A DNA stretch of 64,000 bases from Hyphomonadaceae bacterium (lineage in GTDB: Bacteria > Pseudomonadota > Alphaproteobacteria > Caulobacterales > Hyphomonadaceae). The notes beneath the pieces were generated by a model. It did not search any database and was not told where the DNA came from. It saw only the letters and a program-made list of their open reading frames with translations. The stretch spans positions 12,892-76,891 of the forward strand of contig JALHLR010000003.1 in NCBI GenBank assembly GCA_022844475.1. The letters run 5' to 3'. Each line of letters starts with the position of its first letter. Within the stretch, counting starts at the first letter, position 1. Positions 33,759 to 42,529 of this stretch are shown here, piece by piece. Position numbers and translations under genes: made by a program.

Positions 33759-34972
33759 CAGAAGCCCTCCTCATCCTGATCTTCAGCGCGTGGCGCCAGT
33801 TCGCCCTTCCGGAAGGGTGAGTAGGCTTGCAATTCGTCCAGCCCTTCCTCGACCGCTGCCCGCTCGGAGTCGAGATAGTGAGCCACCGCGGACCGCAATC
33901 CGCTGTGGGCAATCCAGTGGGCGGAGCGGGTAAGGCGGGGCTCGTAGCCGCGGGCGAGCTTGTGATCTCCCTGGGCGCCGGCTTCGACACAGGCGAGACC
34001 ACGTTCGATGGCGAAGTCGATAGCCTGATAGTAACACACCTCGAAATGGAGGAAGGGCCGCTCCTGATTGCGGCCCCAATAGCGCCCGTAGAGCGTGTCC
34101 GAGCCAATCATGTTGAGCGCCCCGGCGACTGGCTCACCGTCCTCCATCGCAAGGATCAGCAGACATTTGTCGGCCATGCGCTGGTTCAGGATCGAGAAGA
34201 AGCGGCGGTTGAGGTAGGGGGAGCCCCATTTGCGACCGCCTGTGTCCATGTAGAAATCGAAGAAGGCATCCCAGTGGGCTTCCGTGAGTTCGGCGCCGGT
34301 GACGCGGATGATGTCGAGCCCTTCCTGCGCGTCGCGGCGTTCGCGGCGAAGCGTCTTTCGTTTGCGAGACGAAAGCGCGCAGAGGAAGTCATCGAACGTC
34401 TTGTAGCCCCGGTTCATCCAGTGGAACTGCTGGTCCTCGCGCAGGAGCAGGCCGGAATGGCCCAGCTTGTTCCAGGTCGCCTCGTCAAGGAAGTTGAAGT
34501 GTGCGGAAGACGCACGGAGTTGCTGTGCAACTTCGACAACGGCGCCGCTCAACGCTTGCTGGATGGTCGCGGCGTGTTGACCGACGACAAGCAGGCGTCG
34601 GCCGGTGACGGGGGTGAAGGGGACGGCGCAGAGGAGCTTCGGATAGTAGCGACCGCCGGCCCGGTGGAGGGCGTCGGCCCAGGCGTGATCGAACACGAAC
34701 TCGCCGCGTGAGTGCATCTTCACATAGACCGGGGCTGCGCCCACGAGGCGGCCAACGCCGTCGTGTGCAAGGACATGCCGGGGCGTCCAACCTGTTTCCG
34801 GAGTGGCGCAGCCGGAGGATTCAGCGGCTTCGAGAAAATCCCAGTCGAGGAAAGGATCGTAGCGTTCGCCAGGCGGGTTGGCGACCGCGTTCCATGAGTC
34901 GCGATCAACCTCGGCAAGCCTTTCGGCCACCGACAGGGTTAGATCGATCCGGTCTGCGGAATCGTCGGCCAA
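33758..34972 (-). CDS. COG3146 GNAT/FemAB-like acyltransferase
   Basis: A 404-residue protein of the COG3146 family (peptidogalycan biosynthesis/recognition, with GNAT fold similarity). Recognisable segments include WNAVANPPGERYDPFLDWDFLEALE-like text near 27-50, FDHAWADALHRAGGRYYPKL, RKRKTLRRERRDA and the C-terminal GAQGDHKLARGYEPRLTRSAHWI. The biochemical role is not established. It heads a two-gene unit with the HIT protein. Confidence 0.85.
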   Translation of the reverse strand: MADDSADRIDLTLSVAERLAEVDRDSWNAVANPPGERYDPFLDWDFLEAAESSGCATPETGWTPRHVLAHDGVGRLVGAAPVYVKMHSRGEFVFDHAWADALHRAGGRYYPKLLCAVPFTPVTGRRLLVVGQHAATIQQALSGAVVEVAQQLRASSAHFNFLDEATWNKLGHSGLLLREDQQFHWMNRGYKTFDDFLCALSSRKRKTLRRERRDAQEGLDIIRVTGAELTEAHWDAFFDFYMDTGGRKWGSPYLNRRFFSILNQRMADKCLLILAMEDGEPVAGALNMIGSDTLYGRYWGRNQERPFLHFEVCYYQAIDFAIERGLACVEAGAQGDHKLARGYEPRLTRSAHWIAHSGLRSAVAHYLDSERAAVEEGLDELQAYSPFRKGELAPRAEDQDEEGF

Positions 34973-35015
34973 TGGCGCCTCGGGATTGCTTCTCCAGTTG
35001 AAGCTGTATCGCCGA

Positions 35016-35753
35016 CTATATCGGGGTTCGCGGCCACAAGGCGAGGGTCGCGAGCTGTGACGCTGTGAAGCCCTCTAAAATCGGTGCGGCGCTGTAATCG
35101 CGGGCGAGCTGAAGCTCGTCCTGCGTACGGATTGTCCACGTCACCAGAGGCAGTCCGCCAGATGCAGACGCGACAGGCCCCAGCACTGAGTGGTGTGGGG
35201 CGATGTAGTCGCAACCGAGCGCGCGGGCGGTGGCGGCCTTGGCGAACAGGTCTTCCTCAACCTGATTGTCGGCAATGCACAGCAGACCAATGGGGCGGTC
35301 TGACACAAGCCGGCAGAGCCGGGCGACTGTGGGTTCGTCAAAGCTCATGACCGCCATGGGGCCGTCCCGACCCGCAATTACCTCGGCGACGCGGTCGGCG
35401 ATTTCCCCTGCGACGCCGTCAACCTTGACCTCTATCAGCACCGGCAGGCCGGCCATGACGTCCAGCACGGCTTCGAGCGTGGGAATGATCGAGCCATCGG
35501 GAAGGGGCCAGCGCGGGAGGTCGGCGACGGCAACGCGTTCGATACGCTCGCGATGGTTGCACATGCGCTGCAGGCTGGCGTCGTGGAAGACGAGCGGGCG
35601 GCCGTCGGAGCTGAGGCGGACGTCGAGCTCGACGCCGACCCCTGCTGCAGCGGCGGCGCGGAAAGCGGCAATCGAGTTTTCCGGCGTTGAGGTGTCCCAA
35701 AGCCCGCGGTGGGCATAGGTGAAGTCAGCAACATCGAAAAAACGATCGCTCAT
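35016..35753 (-). CDS. Glycerophosphodiester phosphodiesterase
   Basis: A 245-residue GDPD-fold enzyme. The catalytic histidine and metal ligands are visible in AHRGLWDTSTPENS and ELDVRLSSDGRPLVFHD; EVKVDG supplies another acidic ligand. It hydrolyses glycerophosphodiesters to sn-glycerol-3-phosphate and an alcohol. There is no signal peptide, so it is a cytoplasmic form. It lies 7 bp after the RidA-family gene on the same strand. Confidence 0.93.
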   Translation of the reverse strand: MSDRFFDVADFTYAHRGLWDTSTPENSIAAFRAAAAAGVGVELDVRLSSDGRPLVFHDASLQRMCNHRERIERVAVADLPRWPLPDGSIIPTLEAVLDVMAGLPVLIEVKVDGVAGEIADRVAEVIAGRDGPMAVMSFDEPTVARLCRLVSDRPIGLLCIADNQVEEDLFAKAATARALGCDYIAPHHSVLGPVASASGGLPLVTWTIRTQDELQLARDYSAAPILEGFTASQLATLALWPRTPI

Positions 35754-35760
35754 GTCAGCG

Positions 35761-36216
35761 TCATGCGAATTCTACGACGGCGTCGACTTCCACCGCAGCG
35801 CCCATCGGCAGGACAGGGCAGGCAACGGCGGCGCGGGCGTGGCGGCCCTTGTCGCCGAAGATCTCGACCATTAGGTCCGAGCACCCGTTCACGACCTTCG
35901 GGATGTCGGTGAAGTCGCCTGCGGCGTTCACGAAGCCGCCGAGTTTCACGATGCGGGTCACACGATCAAGGTCTCCGAGCGCCGATTTCATCTGGGTGAT
36001 CAGGTTGATAGCGCAAGCGCGCGCGGCCTGCTGGCCCTGTTCGAGCGTCATGTCCTCGCCCAACCGGCCCTTGATCAAGCCCTCAGGGGTAATGCTGACC
36101 TGGCCTGAGATGAAGAGCAGGTTGCCGGTGATGACGAACGGCACGTAGTTCGCCACGGGAGGACGAGCGTCAGGCAAGGTGACGCCAGCGGCCTTGAGGC
36201 GGTCGGATACGGACAT
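35761..36216 (-). CDS. RidA family protein
   Basis: A 151-residue YjgF/YER057c/UK114 protein, of the longer COG0251 subgroup (VSDRLKAAGVTLPDARPPVANYVPF-type N-terminus, ARACAINLITQMKSALGDLD in the middle and PMGAAVEVDAVVEF at the end). Canonical RidA deaminates reactive enamines and imines such as 2-aminoacrylate. This subgroup is not fully characterised, so the activity is inferred. Its Shine-Dalgarno lies in a hairpin 4 nt before the ATG. Confidence 0.9.
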   Translation of the reverse strand: MSVSDRLKAAGVTLPDARPPVANYVPFVITGNLLFISGQVSITPEGLIKGRLGEDMTLEQGQQAARACAINLITQMKSALGDLDRVTRIVKLGGFVNAAGDFTDIPKVVNGCSDLMVEIFGDKGRHARAAVACPVLPMGAAVEVDAVVEFA

Positions 36217-36220
36217 GGTG

Positions 36221-36242
36221 GAACTCCCTCGTTGAGGAGTTC
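36221..36242 (-). promoter_or_regulatory. Hairpin covering the RidA-gene Shine-Dalgarno
   Basis: In the transcript, GAACTCC and GGAGTTC form a perfect 7-bp stem around an 8-nt loop. The GGGAG ribosome-binding site is within the 3' arm, 4 nt before the ATG at 36216. When folded, the site would be masked. Confidence 0.55.
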
Positions 36243-36264
36243 TATGGCCAGCCGGGCGGGCTTG

Positions 36265-36465
36265 TCATCCGTGAAGCGTAGCGGGAAAGCTGACGGCAAT
36301 CATCCCTTGCTGCGCCATGGCGTGGATGTGGCGGGGCAGGATGGCGATCCGTTCAGCGAGACCACGCTGTGCTTCGCGATCATGCGACCCGAACGTTTCG
36401 GTGATGGATTTGCGGTAAGCGACGGATCCAAACGCGCTGTCGGCGCGCGCTGTATGAGAGGACAT
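36265..36465 (-). CDS. Doubtful 66-residue ORF upstream of the RidA gene
   Basis: It reads MSSHTARADSAFGSVAYRKS... with no recognisable domain. Third-position GC, counted by hand, is about two thirds, lower than expected for genes here. Only a weak GAAAG precedes the ATG. It is listed because it fills an otherwise empty stretch in the right orientation; it may be non-coding. Confidence 0.25.
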   Translation of the reverse strand: MSSHTARADSAFGSVAYRKSITETFGSHDREAQRGLAERIAILPRHIHAMAQQGMIAVSFPATLHG

Positions 36466-36551
36466 GTGGTGTCTTTCGGGTATGGGCCGTCAGCGCAGGC
36501 AGCGCTTCGGGGCCATGAAAGGACTGTAACGGCGTCTGTTCCGAGCAGCGC

Positions 36552-36635
36552 TTAGTGCGCGCGACAGCTTACCTGCATACAGGCTCGCATGCCGGTGGGA
36601 ATACCGGCGAAGGGGCGAGGCGTGGCGTCAATCAT
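36552..36635 (-). CDS. 27-codon ORF, candidate leader peptide
   Basis: ATG 36635 is preceded by AGAGGAGG at 5-nt spacing, one of the best Shine-Dalgarno sequences in the window. The peptide starts MIDATPRPFAGIPTG and ends MRACMQVSCRAH, with two Cys and four Arg. It lies on the minus strand, downstream of dinB. It is too short for a domain, and could be a regulatory leader peptide or a small protein. Confidence 0.4.
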   Translation of the reverse strand: MIDATPRPFAGIPTGMRACMQVSCRAH

Positions 36636-36727
36636 GGGGACCTCCTCTGCTGCGTTGACTTGAGCAAGGAAGGCAAGCCGCTGCCGGAGTCGATGCAGGA
36701 ATTCCAATGCCTGATGCGAGCGGGCCG

Positions 36728-38035
36728 TCAGTCCTTCCGGCGTGTGAGCGATATCCGGACGCCGCGGCCTGTCATCACGGCATCGGCGCCGAAGCGTTCC
36801 CGCGCCTTGTCTGATGCGCGCTCGGCCTTTGCGCGCTTGAGTGATTTCGGGTCGGCAAGATCGAGCGCATCGGCCTTGGCGTCGACCAGTTCCGAGATGC
36901 CGACGCCGAGAAGCCGATAACGCTCGCCTGCGGCTTCGCGCGACAGCATGGGCTTGGCTGCGCGGAAGATTGTCTGCGCGAGCTGGGTCGGTTCGTTGAG
37001 CGAGACGCGGCGGGTGAAGCTCTTGAAGTCGTGGGTCTTGAGCTTCAGAGTGACGACGCGGCCTTCGACCTCAGAATACTTCGCGCGGTCGGCGGTGCGT
37101 TGCGAGAGGCGCCAGAGGATGTCCTCAAGCAGTTTCGGGTCCGAGATGTCCTCGTTGAAGGTGGTCTCCGAGGAGACGCTCTTGCGCTCGCCGTCGGGAT
37201 CCACTTTGCGCTCGTGACGACCGAAGGCGCAGTTGTGGAGCCAGAGTCCGGTTTCGCCGTAGCGGCGGGCCAGCGTCTTTGCGTCGATCTTCTGAATGTC
37301 CCCGACCGTGCGGATGCCGTCCGCGTTCAGCTTCTTCTCGAACTGCGCACCGACACCGCCAATAATGCGGACGGACTTTTCGGCCAGATAGGTGGGCGCC
37401 TCGTAGATGGAGAGCGCAAAAAATCCGCGCGGCTTGTCGGCCTCACTTGCGGTCTTGGCGAGGAATTTGTTGCTGGCGAGCCCGACAGATATGGAGAGAC
37501 CGAGTTCAGTCTCCACCTGCTTCTGCAGCTTCATCAGGCTGATCACGGGAGGTGCATGGTGCAGCGCCTCGGTGCCCGACAGGTCGAGGTAGGCTTCATC
37601 GATCGAGACGGGCTCGACCAGCGGGGTCAGGGTCTGCATCATCTGGCGGATGCGACGGCCTTCCTGAACGTAGAGGTCCATGCGTCCCTTGATGACCACC
37701 GCGTTGGGGCAGAGCTTCAGCGCCTTGAACATTGGCATGGCGGAGCGAACGCCATAGGTCCGCGCGACATAGCAGCAGGTCGAGACCACCCCGCGCTTGC
37801 CTCCGCCAACGATGACAGGCTGAGCGATCAACTCCGGGCGATCGCGCTTCTCGATCGAGGCGTAGAAGGCGTCGCAATCGATGTGGGCGATATTCAGTTC
37901 AAGGAGCTTCGGATGCGAGACGATCCGTACCGATCGGCACCGTGGACAGCGCTGCCCACCGCCCTTCCACGCCTGAAAGCAGTCCCTGCAGGCGGTGTTA
38001 AAACATTCAGTCGTTCCGGCGACATGTCCGGCCAA
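36728..38035 (-). CDS. dinB: DNA polymerase IV with N-terminal zinc-ribbon-like segment
   Basis: A 435-residue Y-family polymerase. Catalytic motifs are AHIDCDAFYAS (about 50-60) and SIDEAYLDLSG. The finger, palm and little-finger regions are complete. Residues 16-33 hold two CxxC pairs (CRDC and CPRC), the short zinc-ribbon-like extension seen in many alphaproteobacterial DinB proteins. The only in-frame start before this segment is TTG 38035 with a weak TGGAA upstream, so the exact start is uncertain. It performs error-prone translesion synthesis. It is divergent from divK. Confidence 0.92.
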   Translation of the reverse strand: MAGHVAGTTECFNTACRDCFQAWKGGGQRCPRCRSVRIVSHPKLLELNIAHIDCDAFYASIEKRDRPELIAQPVIVGGGKRGVVSTCCYVARTYGVRSAMPMFKALKLCPNAVVIKGRMDLYVQEGRRIRQMMQTLTPLVEPVSIDEAYLDLSGTEALHHAPPVISLMKLQKQVETELGLSISVGLASNKFLAKTASEADKPRGFFALSIYEAPTYLAEKSVRIIGGVGAQFEKKLNADGIRTVGDIQKIDAKTLARRYGETGLWLHNCAFGRHERKVDPDGERKSVSSETTFNEDISDPKLLEDILWRLSQRTADRAKYSEVEGRVVTLKLKTHDFKSFTRRVSLNEPTQLAQTIFRAAKPMLSREAAGERYRLLGVGISELVDAKADALDLADPKSLKRAKAERASDKARERFGADAVMTGRGVRISLTRRKD

Positions 38036-38205
38036 GATGCAATTCCAGTTGGAAGTGTTTGTAACGGCACCAGTTTCCGCACTCAGTCTGGCTTAACACG
38101 CTGTCCCAAGAACTGCAGTTGAAAATCGCCGGTTAATACTCTCAGGTCTAGCAAAGGCAGGCGACAGCCGGGAATCAGCCCGCGCTGTGCCTTTCGTGAG
38201 ACCTG

Positions 38206-38649
38206 ATGGCGACTTCCCCCGCCAAGAAAGTCCTGGTCGTTGAAGACAACGAGCTCAACATGAAGCTCTTCTGCGACCTGTTGGACGCTTTCGGATTTCA
38301 GACCGTCGAAAGTCGCGACGGACTGAAGGCGGTGGATCTTGCGCGCCAACACAAGCCTGACCTTATCATCATGGACATCCAGCTGCCGGAAGTGTCGGGG
38401 CTGGACCTGACCCGCTGGATCAAGGACGACACCACCATCAAGGATATTCCCATCATGGCGGTGACGGCGTTCGCAATGCGTCAGGACGAGCGGCTCGTGC
38501 GTGAAGCGGGCTGTGAAGCCTACATGTCGAAGCCGATCCAGATGGGCGCCTTCATCAATGAGGTCAAGAAACTCACCGGCCCGCGTGGACCGGGCGGCCA
38601 GCCGACGCGCAGCGCGGCGCCGCCTTCGACGCGGAGGTCCTACAGATGA
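38206..38649 (+). CDS. divK: Single-domain response regulator DivK
   Basis: A 147-residue receiver-only protein, strongly DivK-like ([21 protein letters not shown] at 8-28; [19 protein letters not shown] around the phospho-acceptor Asp57; [27 protein letters not shown]). DivK acts with PleC and DivJ to control CtrA activity and asymmetric division. Compared with Caulobacter DivK it has a Pro/Arg-rich C-terminal extension of about 20 residues. The stop overlaps pleD by 4 nt. A GANTC site lies at 38172-38176, about 30 bp upstream. Confidence 0.93.
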   Translation: MATSPAKKVLVVEDNELNMKLFCDLLDAFGFQTVESRDGLKAVDLARQHKPDLIIMDIQLPEVSGLDLTRWIKDDTTIKDIPIMAVTAFAMRQDERLVREAGCEAYMSKPIQMGAFINEVKKLTGPRGPGGQPTRSAAPPSTRRSYR

Positions 38650-40010
38650 GTGCGCGCGTACTTGTCGTCGACGACATAGAGCAGAACAGGAAGCTGCTCT
38701 CTGACAAGCTCAAGAACGAATACTTCCACGTCATCACGGCGGTGGACGGGGAGGACGGCGTCGAGAAAGCGCTGGCCGAGGAGCCGGACGTAATCCTGAT
38801 GGACATCATGATGCCGAAACTGAACGGCATCGATGCGTGCCGGAAGCTGAAAAACGACCCACGTACAGAGCATATTCCCATCGTGCTTGTGACGGCGCTG
38901 AACGAGCGCGAGGATCGCCTGCGCGGCCTTGGGGCTGGGGCGGACGATTTTCTCACCAAGCCCGTGAGCGACCTGCATTTGCTGTCGCGTGTCCGTGCGC
39001 TGACCAAATACAAGATGGTCGCCGATGAGCTGCGCAAGCGCGAAGCCTCTGGCAAGCGCATGGGGGCGGTCGATATCGTGAATTCGGGCCGCGCCAGTGA
39101 GCCTGCGCGCATTCTTGTGGTCGACGAGAACGAACGGCAGGCGCGCCGTATTTGCCGCTATCTGGAAGGCCTGCACCGGCCGATCAGCCATGTCGAGGCG
39201 GGGCAACTCGGCATATCCGGTTCGATGGTCGATCTGATGATCGTGTCACTGTCGAACGAAAAACTGGACGGCCTGCGGCTGTGCGCCTACTTCAGGTCGC
39301 TCGAATCCACCCGGGACTTGCCTATCCTCGTGGTTGCGGAACCGGACGACGAGAAGAAGGCGGTACGAGCGCTAGATCTCGGCGCCTCGGACATCGTGAT
39401 CAAGCCGATCGACTCCGAAGAGCTGTGTGCGCGGGTCAAAACGCAGGTTCGCAAGAAGCGGTATCTGGACGCGCTGCGGGCGCGGCTTGATCAATCCATG
39501 GAGCTGGCAGTCACGGATCAACTCACCGGGCTGCACAATCGCCGCTACATGCGTGTTCAGCTGGAGAGCTTTCTCAATCGTTCGCTGATGGGTGGCGGTC
39601 CCGTGTCGATCCTGCTGTGCGACATCGACCACTTCAAGAGGGTGAACGACATCCACGGCCACGCCGCCGGTGACGATGTCCTGCGTGAATTCGGACGCCG
39701 GTTGAGCGAGAATATCCGGCCTGCTGATCTTGCTTGCCGTTATGGCGGGGAAGAGTTCGTTGTCATCATGCCGGACACCAGCCAGGCCCTCGCGCAGGCG
39801 GCCGGTGAGCGGTTGCGGCAGATCATCAGCGATGAAGGTTTCCGTATCAATCGCGGGGACGAGCTTCGGGTCACGATGTCGGGCGGCGTTTCCACCGTGG
39901 CGCCGGAAGACACGATCGACGTTCTGCTCAAGAGAGCTGACGATGCCCTTTACCGGGCCAAATCAAGCGGCCGGAACCGTGTCGAGATGGAGTTACTTGG
40001 CGTAGCCTAG
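38646..40010 (+). CDS. pleD: Diguanylate cyclase response regulator PleD
   Basis: A 454-residue protein of REC-REC-GGDEF layout. REC1 has phospho-acceptor Asp53 ([11 protein letters not shown]). REC2 (about 155-275) lacks the phospho-Asp and acts as a dimerisation adaptor. The GGDEF domain has YGGEEF near residues 365-370 and an intact RxxD inhibitory site (RPAD) five residues upstream. It should therefore make c-di-GMP and be feedback-inhibited. PleD localises to the stalked pole in Caulobacter and drives the swarmer-to-stalked transition. It is coupled to divK by an ATGA overlap. Confidence 0.95.
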   Translation: MSARVLVVDDIEQNRKLLSDKLKNEYFHVITAVDGEDGVEKALAEEPDVILMDIMMPKLNGIDACRKLKNDPRTEHIPIVLVTALNEREDRLRGLGAGADDFLTKPVSDLHLLSRVRALTKYKMVADELRKREASGKRMGAVDIVNSGRASEPARILVVDENERQARRICRYLEGLHRPISHVEAGQLGISGSMVDLMIVSLSNEKLDGLRLCAYFRSLESTRDLPILVVAEPDDEKKAVRALDLGASDIVIKPIDSEELCARVKTQVRKKRYLDALRARLDQSMELAVTDQLTGLHNRRYMRVQLESFLNRSLMGGGPVSILLCDIDHFKRVNDIHGHAAGDDVLREFGRRLSENIRPADLACRYGGEEFVVIMPDTSQALAQAAGERLRQIISDEGFRINRGDELRVTMSGGVSTVAPEDTIDVLLKRADDALYRAKSSGRNRVEMELLGVA

Positions 40011-40072
40011 GCCCGACAAACGTCTGATCGACAGCCTTAACTTTGTCCCGCATTGCGTGCATATAGCCTTCC

Positions 40073-40294
40073 ATGGACACGTTTACTTCAGGTTCTCTCC
40101 CGGGCGAGGCCCGCCTCCGCTACCTCGACAACGATTTCGAGGTGCTGAAGGCTGGCCGGTTCGTCACGTGCTCATTGACCAAGCGCAAGATTGCGCTCGA
40201 GGACCTGCGTTATTGGAATGTTGATACACAAGAAGCCTACTTCGACGCGGAAACGGCGTTGACGAGATGGAAGCAGCTCACGGGTCGGGATTAG
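40073..40294 (+). CDS. DUF2093 family protein
   Basis: A 73-residue conserved alphaproteobacterial protein of unknown function. Family core: EARLRYLDNDFEVLKAGRFV, KRKIALEDLRYW and a C-terminal helix. It has no signal or membrane helix. Its last 28 bp overlap the start of the following M23 peptidase gene in another frame, implying coupled translation. Confidence 0.88.
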   Translation: MDTFTSGSLPGEARLRYLDNDFEVLKAGRFVTCSLTKRKIALEDLRYWNVDTQEAYFDAETALTRWKQLTGRD

Positions 40295-41289
40295 TTGCTG
40301 CACTTTTCGCAGGGCTGCTCGCGGCTTGCGCGGCGCCCTCCGCTTCGCCCGTTGTTGAGATGCCGGTGGTCCCGTCTTCGCCCGTGATCGCTGAGGCGCC
40401 CCCGCCCATCGAACTTCATGTCGCAGTCGAACGACCGCCTGTGGCGTCTCCCGAGCCGCCAGGGACGGCCTTGGCCTGTGCCGGACCTGCGAAGCAGGGT
40501 GGGGCGATCCTGTGTCAGGCGCTGCCTGGCGCGACGATCACGCTGGATGGCAAGGCTGTCGCGATTGCAGATTCCGGTGGTGCGGCAGTGATCGGTCTGA
40601 CCAGAACGCAGGTGTCTCCGGCGAAGATTGGGTTGCTGCCTGCCGCGACGGCGGGAACCACGCAGTCTGCGGTGTCGGCTTACACCGAGGTAGAAGTGCT
40701 GCCGCGCAAGGACACGGTCTCGAAGTTCGAGATGGAGTGCCGTCGCATCGCCCCGCAGTCACCGGAAGACAAGCGTCACGCCGAGGTGTCGTGGGTTCGC
40801 AAGGACAAGGCGATGAAGGCATTCAACGCGCCGCTCGCGCCGGTCGGTTTCGTGAAGCCCGCGGATGGCCCTTATTCAAGCGCCTACGGCGTCACACGTA
40901 CCTATGTTCCGAAGACGAAGGACTGCGAGGGGTCGACCAGCGTCCACAACGGCCAGGACATTGCGATCCCCACAGGGACAGAGATCCGCGCGCCGATGGC
41001 GGGGACGGTGCTGCTGGCTGATCCAGACCTCTTCTACGAGGGGGGCGCGGTTTTTCTTGATCTCGGCCGCGGGCTCGTTTCGATCACGATGCATATGAGC
41101 CGGATCGACGTTAAGGATGGCGAGAGGGTTGCCCAGGGCCAGGTTCTGGGCCTGTCGGGCGCCACGGGACGGGTCACGGGGCCGCACCTGCACTGGGCGA
41201 TCAAGTATCGCAACGTCCTGTCCGACGACCGGGGAACGGACATCTGGCTTGACCCGCTTCTTGTACTTGGCCTCAAGCCGCCGGGCTGA
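40267..41289 (+). CDS. M23 family metallopeptidase lipoprotein (LytM domain)
   Basis: A 340-residue envelope protein. The signal peptide has a good lipobox (LLAAC, Cys21). A Pro-rich linker and a poorly conserved middle follow. The C-terminal LytM/peptidase_M23 domain (about 200-330) carries the zinc ligands in VHNGQDIAIPTGT (HxxxD) and GPHLHWAI (HxH), so it is expected to be catalytically competent. The likely role is cleavage of peptidoglycan cross-links during growth or division. The start lies inside DUF2093. Confidence 0.9.
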   Translation: MEAAHGSGLVAALFAGLLAACAAPSASPVVEMPVVPSSPVIAEAPPPIELHVAVERPPVASPEPPGTALACAGPAKQGGAILCQALPGATITLDGKAVAIADSGGAAVIGLTRTQVSPAKIGLLPAATAGTTQSAVSAYTEVEVLPRKDTVSKFEMECRRIAPQSPEDKRHAEVSWVRKDKAMKAFNAPLAPVGFVKPADGPYSSAYGVTRTYVPKTKDCEGSTSVHNGQDIAIPTGTEIRAPMAGTVLLADPDLFYEGGAVFLDLGRGLVSITMHMSRIDVKDGERVAQGQVLGLSGATGRVTGPHLHWAIKYRNVLSDDRGTDIWLDPLLVLGLKPPG

Positions 41290-41334
41290 AGCAGCCGGTG
41301 GACGGGTGAAGCAACTTCGCCTAGTTGCGCGGGC

Positions 41335-42117
41335 ATGACCGATTTTCCGCGCCTGCATACCTTCGAGGGACTCACCAATTTCCGCGATTTTGGTGGCTAT
41401 CGTGCGGGCGCCAGGCGGATGGCATCGGGGCGCTTTTTCCGTTCGGCCAACCATGCATTGGCGACGGATTCCGATCTGGCGCGCCTGCGCGATATGGGCA
41501 TTGCGGCGGTTGTGGACCTGCGCCGGCCGCAGGAGCGTGAGCGTTCGCCGTCACGGCGGTGGGAGGGGTTCGCGGCGCAGGTGATCGAGAACCACGATCA
41601 TGATGAGGGGGCCGAGAGCTGGGACGACTTCATGGCGGCATGGGACATGGAACCCGAATCCTACCAGCAGTTCCTGCTGCGCTATTACGCCGACGCGCCC
41701 CACCTGCCGCGTCTGGTCGACCTGTTCACGCGCTATTTCGATACGCTCGCGAGCAGCGATGGCGCGCTGGTGGTGCACTGTGCTGCGGGCAAGGATCGCA
41801 CAGGTCTGGTTGTGGCGCTGACGCACATGCTGGCTGGCGTGCATCGTGACGACATCGTTGCGGACTACATGCTGACCAACACGTCTGGCCGGTTTGAGCA
41901 GCATGGCGCCGCGTGGCGCAACGCCATCCTGCAGCAGTTCGGCCGGGCGCCGACGCTTGACACGATGCGCGTGATCATGGGCGTGTCGCCCGAATTCCTT
42001 GAGCGCTCTCTGGCGGTGATCGAGCAGCGCAATGGCGGCGTAGAGGGGTACCTGCGCGACATGCTCGGCGTCGATGCGCGCAAACGCGAGCTGATCGAGC
42101 AGCGGCTATTCGGCTGA
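41335..42117 (+). CDS. Tyrosine-protein phosphatase (Y_phosphatase3, PTP/Siw14-like)
   Basis: A 260-residue protein. The CX5R active-site loop is HCAAGKDRTG (Cys near 149, Arg near 155). The N-terminal GLTNFRDFGGYRA and FRSANHALATDSD match bacterial Y_phosphatase3 proteins. The substrate may be phosphotyrosine, phosphoinositide or inositol pyrophosphate; it cannot be told from sequence. There is no signal peptide. It is likely monocistronic, 45 bp after the M23 gene. Confidence 0.9.
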   Translation: MTDFPRLHTFEGLTNFRDFGGYRAGARRMASGRFFRSANHALATDSDLARLRDMGIAAVVDLRRPQERERSPSRRWEGFAAQVIENHDHDEGAESWDDFMAAWDMEPESYQQFLLRYYADAPHLPRLVDLFTRYFDTLASSDGALVVHCAAGKDRTGLVVALTHMLAGVHRDDIVADYMLTNTSGRFEQHGAAWRNAILQQFGRAPTLDTMRVIMGVSPEFLERSLAVIEQRNGGVEGYLRDMLGVDARKRELIEQRLFG

Positions 42118-42529
42118 GCGGACATGCCTTCGCAATCAGCACGGTGTTCACCACCTGTGAAGCTGTTGTTCTGGGTCTCCAGTTCGACGGAGCGCCTGGG
42201 GACGCCCCGCGTGGTTTGACGTTTCCGCTTGCGCGCGCAGCTACCCCGCGCCGTGAAACGGTGATCGGCCGCCCTCCATGCGGGATGGATGCGCGCACTA
42301 TCTAACAGGTCTGTAGGTTGGGGGGCGCACCCGTCGGGAACCGGCGGAAATGATCCGGGCAAGGTGTTGAGACTGTTCGGATCGAGGCCAGCAACGCGGT
42401 CCCGAATTGGCCGGTCTGGGTGCCTGGAACCGTCGCAAGACCTCCTTGCGGCACGCTCGAAGCGGTGCGCGTGACAGACCCGATCGCATGGCGATCCAGT
42501 TAGGATGGAGTGCAGTGAGCTCCTCAGAA
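42118..42529. other. 412-bp intergenic region with several inverted repeats
   Basis: It lies between the 3' ends of the phosphatase and hspQ genes. No ORF with a Shine-Dalgarno was found and no known RNA was recognised. Short complementary segments occur, for example CGCAAG/CTTGCG near 42433-42450 and GGGG/CCCC near 42207-42220, so a structured RNA is possible. Long frames here are unbiased read-throughs. Confidence 0.4.

Larger units (their letters stand above)
36217..36727. other. 511-bp region between dinB and the RidA gene
   Basis: It contains, on the minus strand, a 27-codon ORF with a strong Shine-Dalgarno (36552-36635), a 66-codon ORF of doubtful status (36265-36465) and a hairpin at the RidA ribosome-binding site. 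Plus-strand frames here show no Shine-Dalgarno or coding bias. Confidence 0.5.

Noticed and set aside
42118-42300. 6S, tmRNA or SRP RNA
   Set aside because: The segment can form a few stems, but none of the conserved core sequences of these RNAs is readable, so no RNA gene is called.
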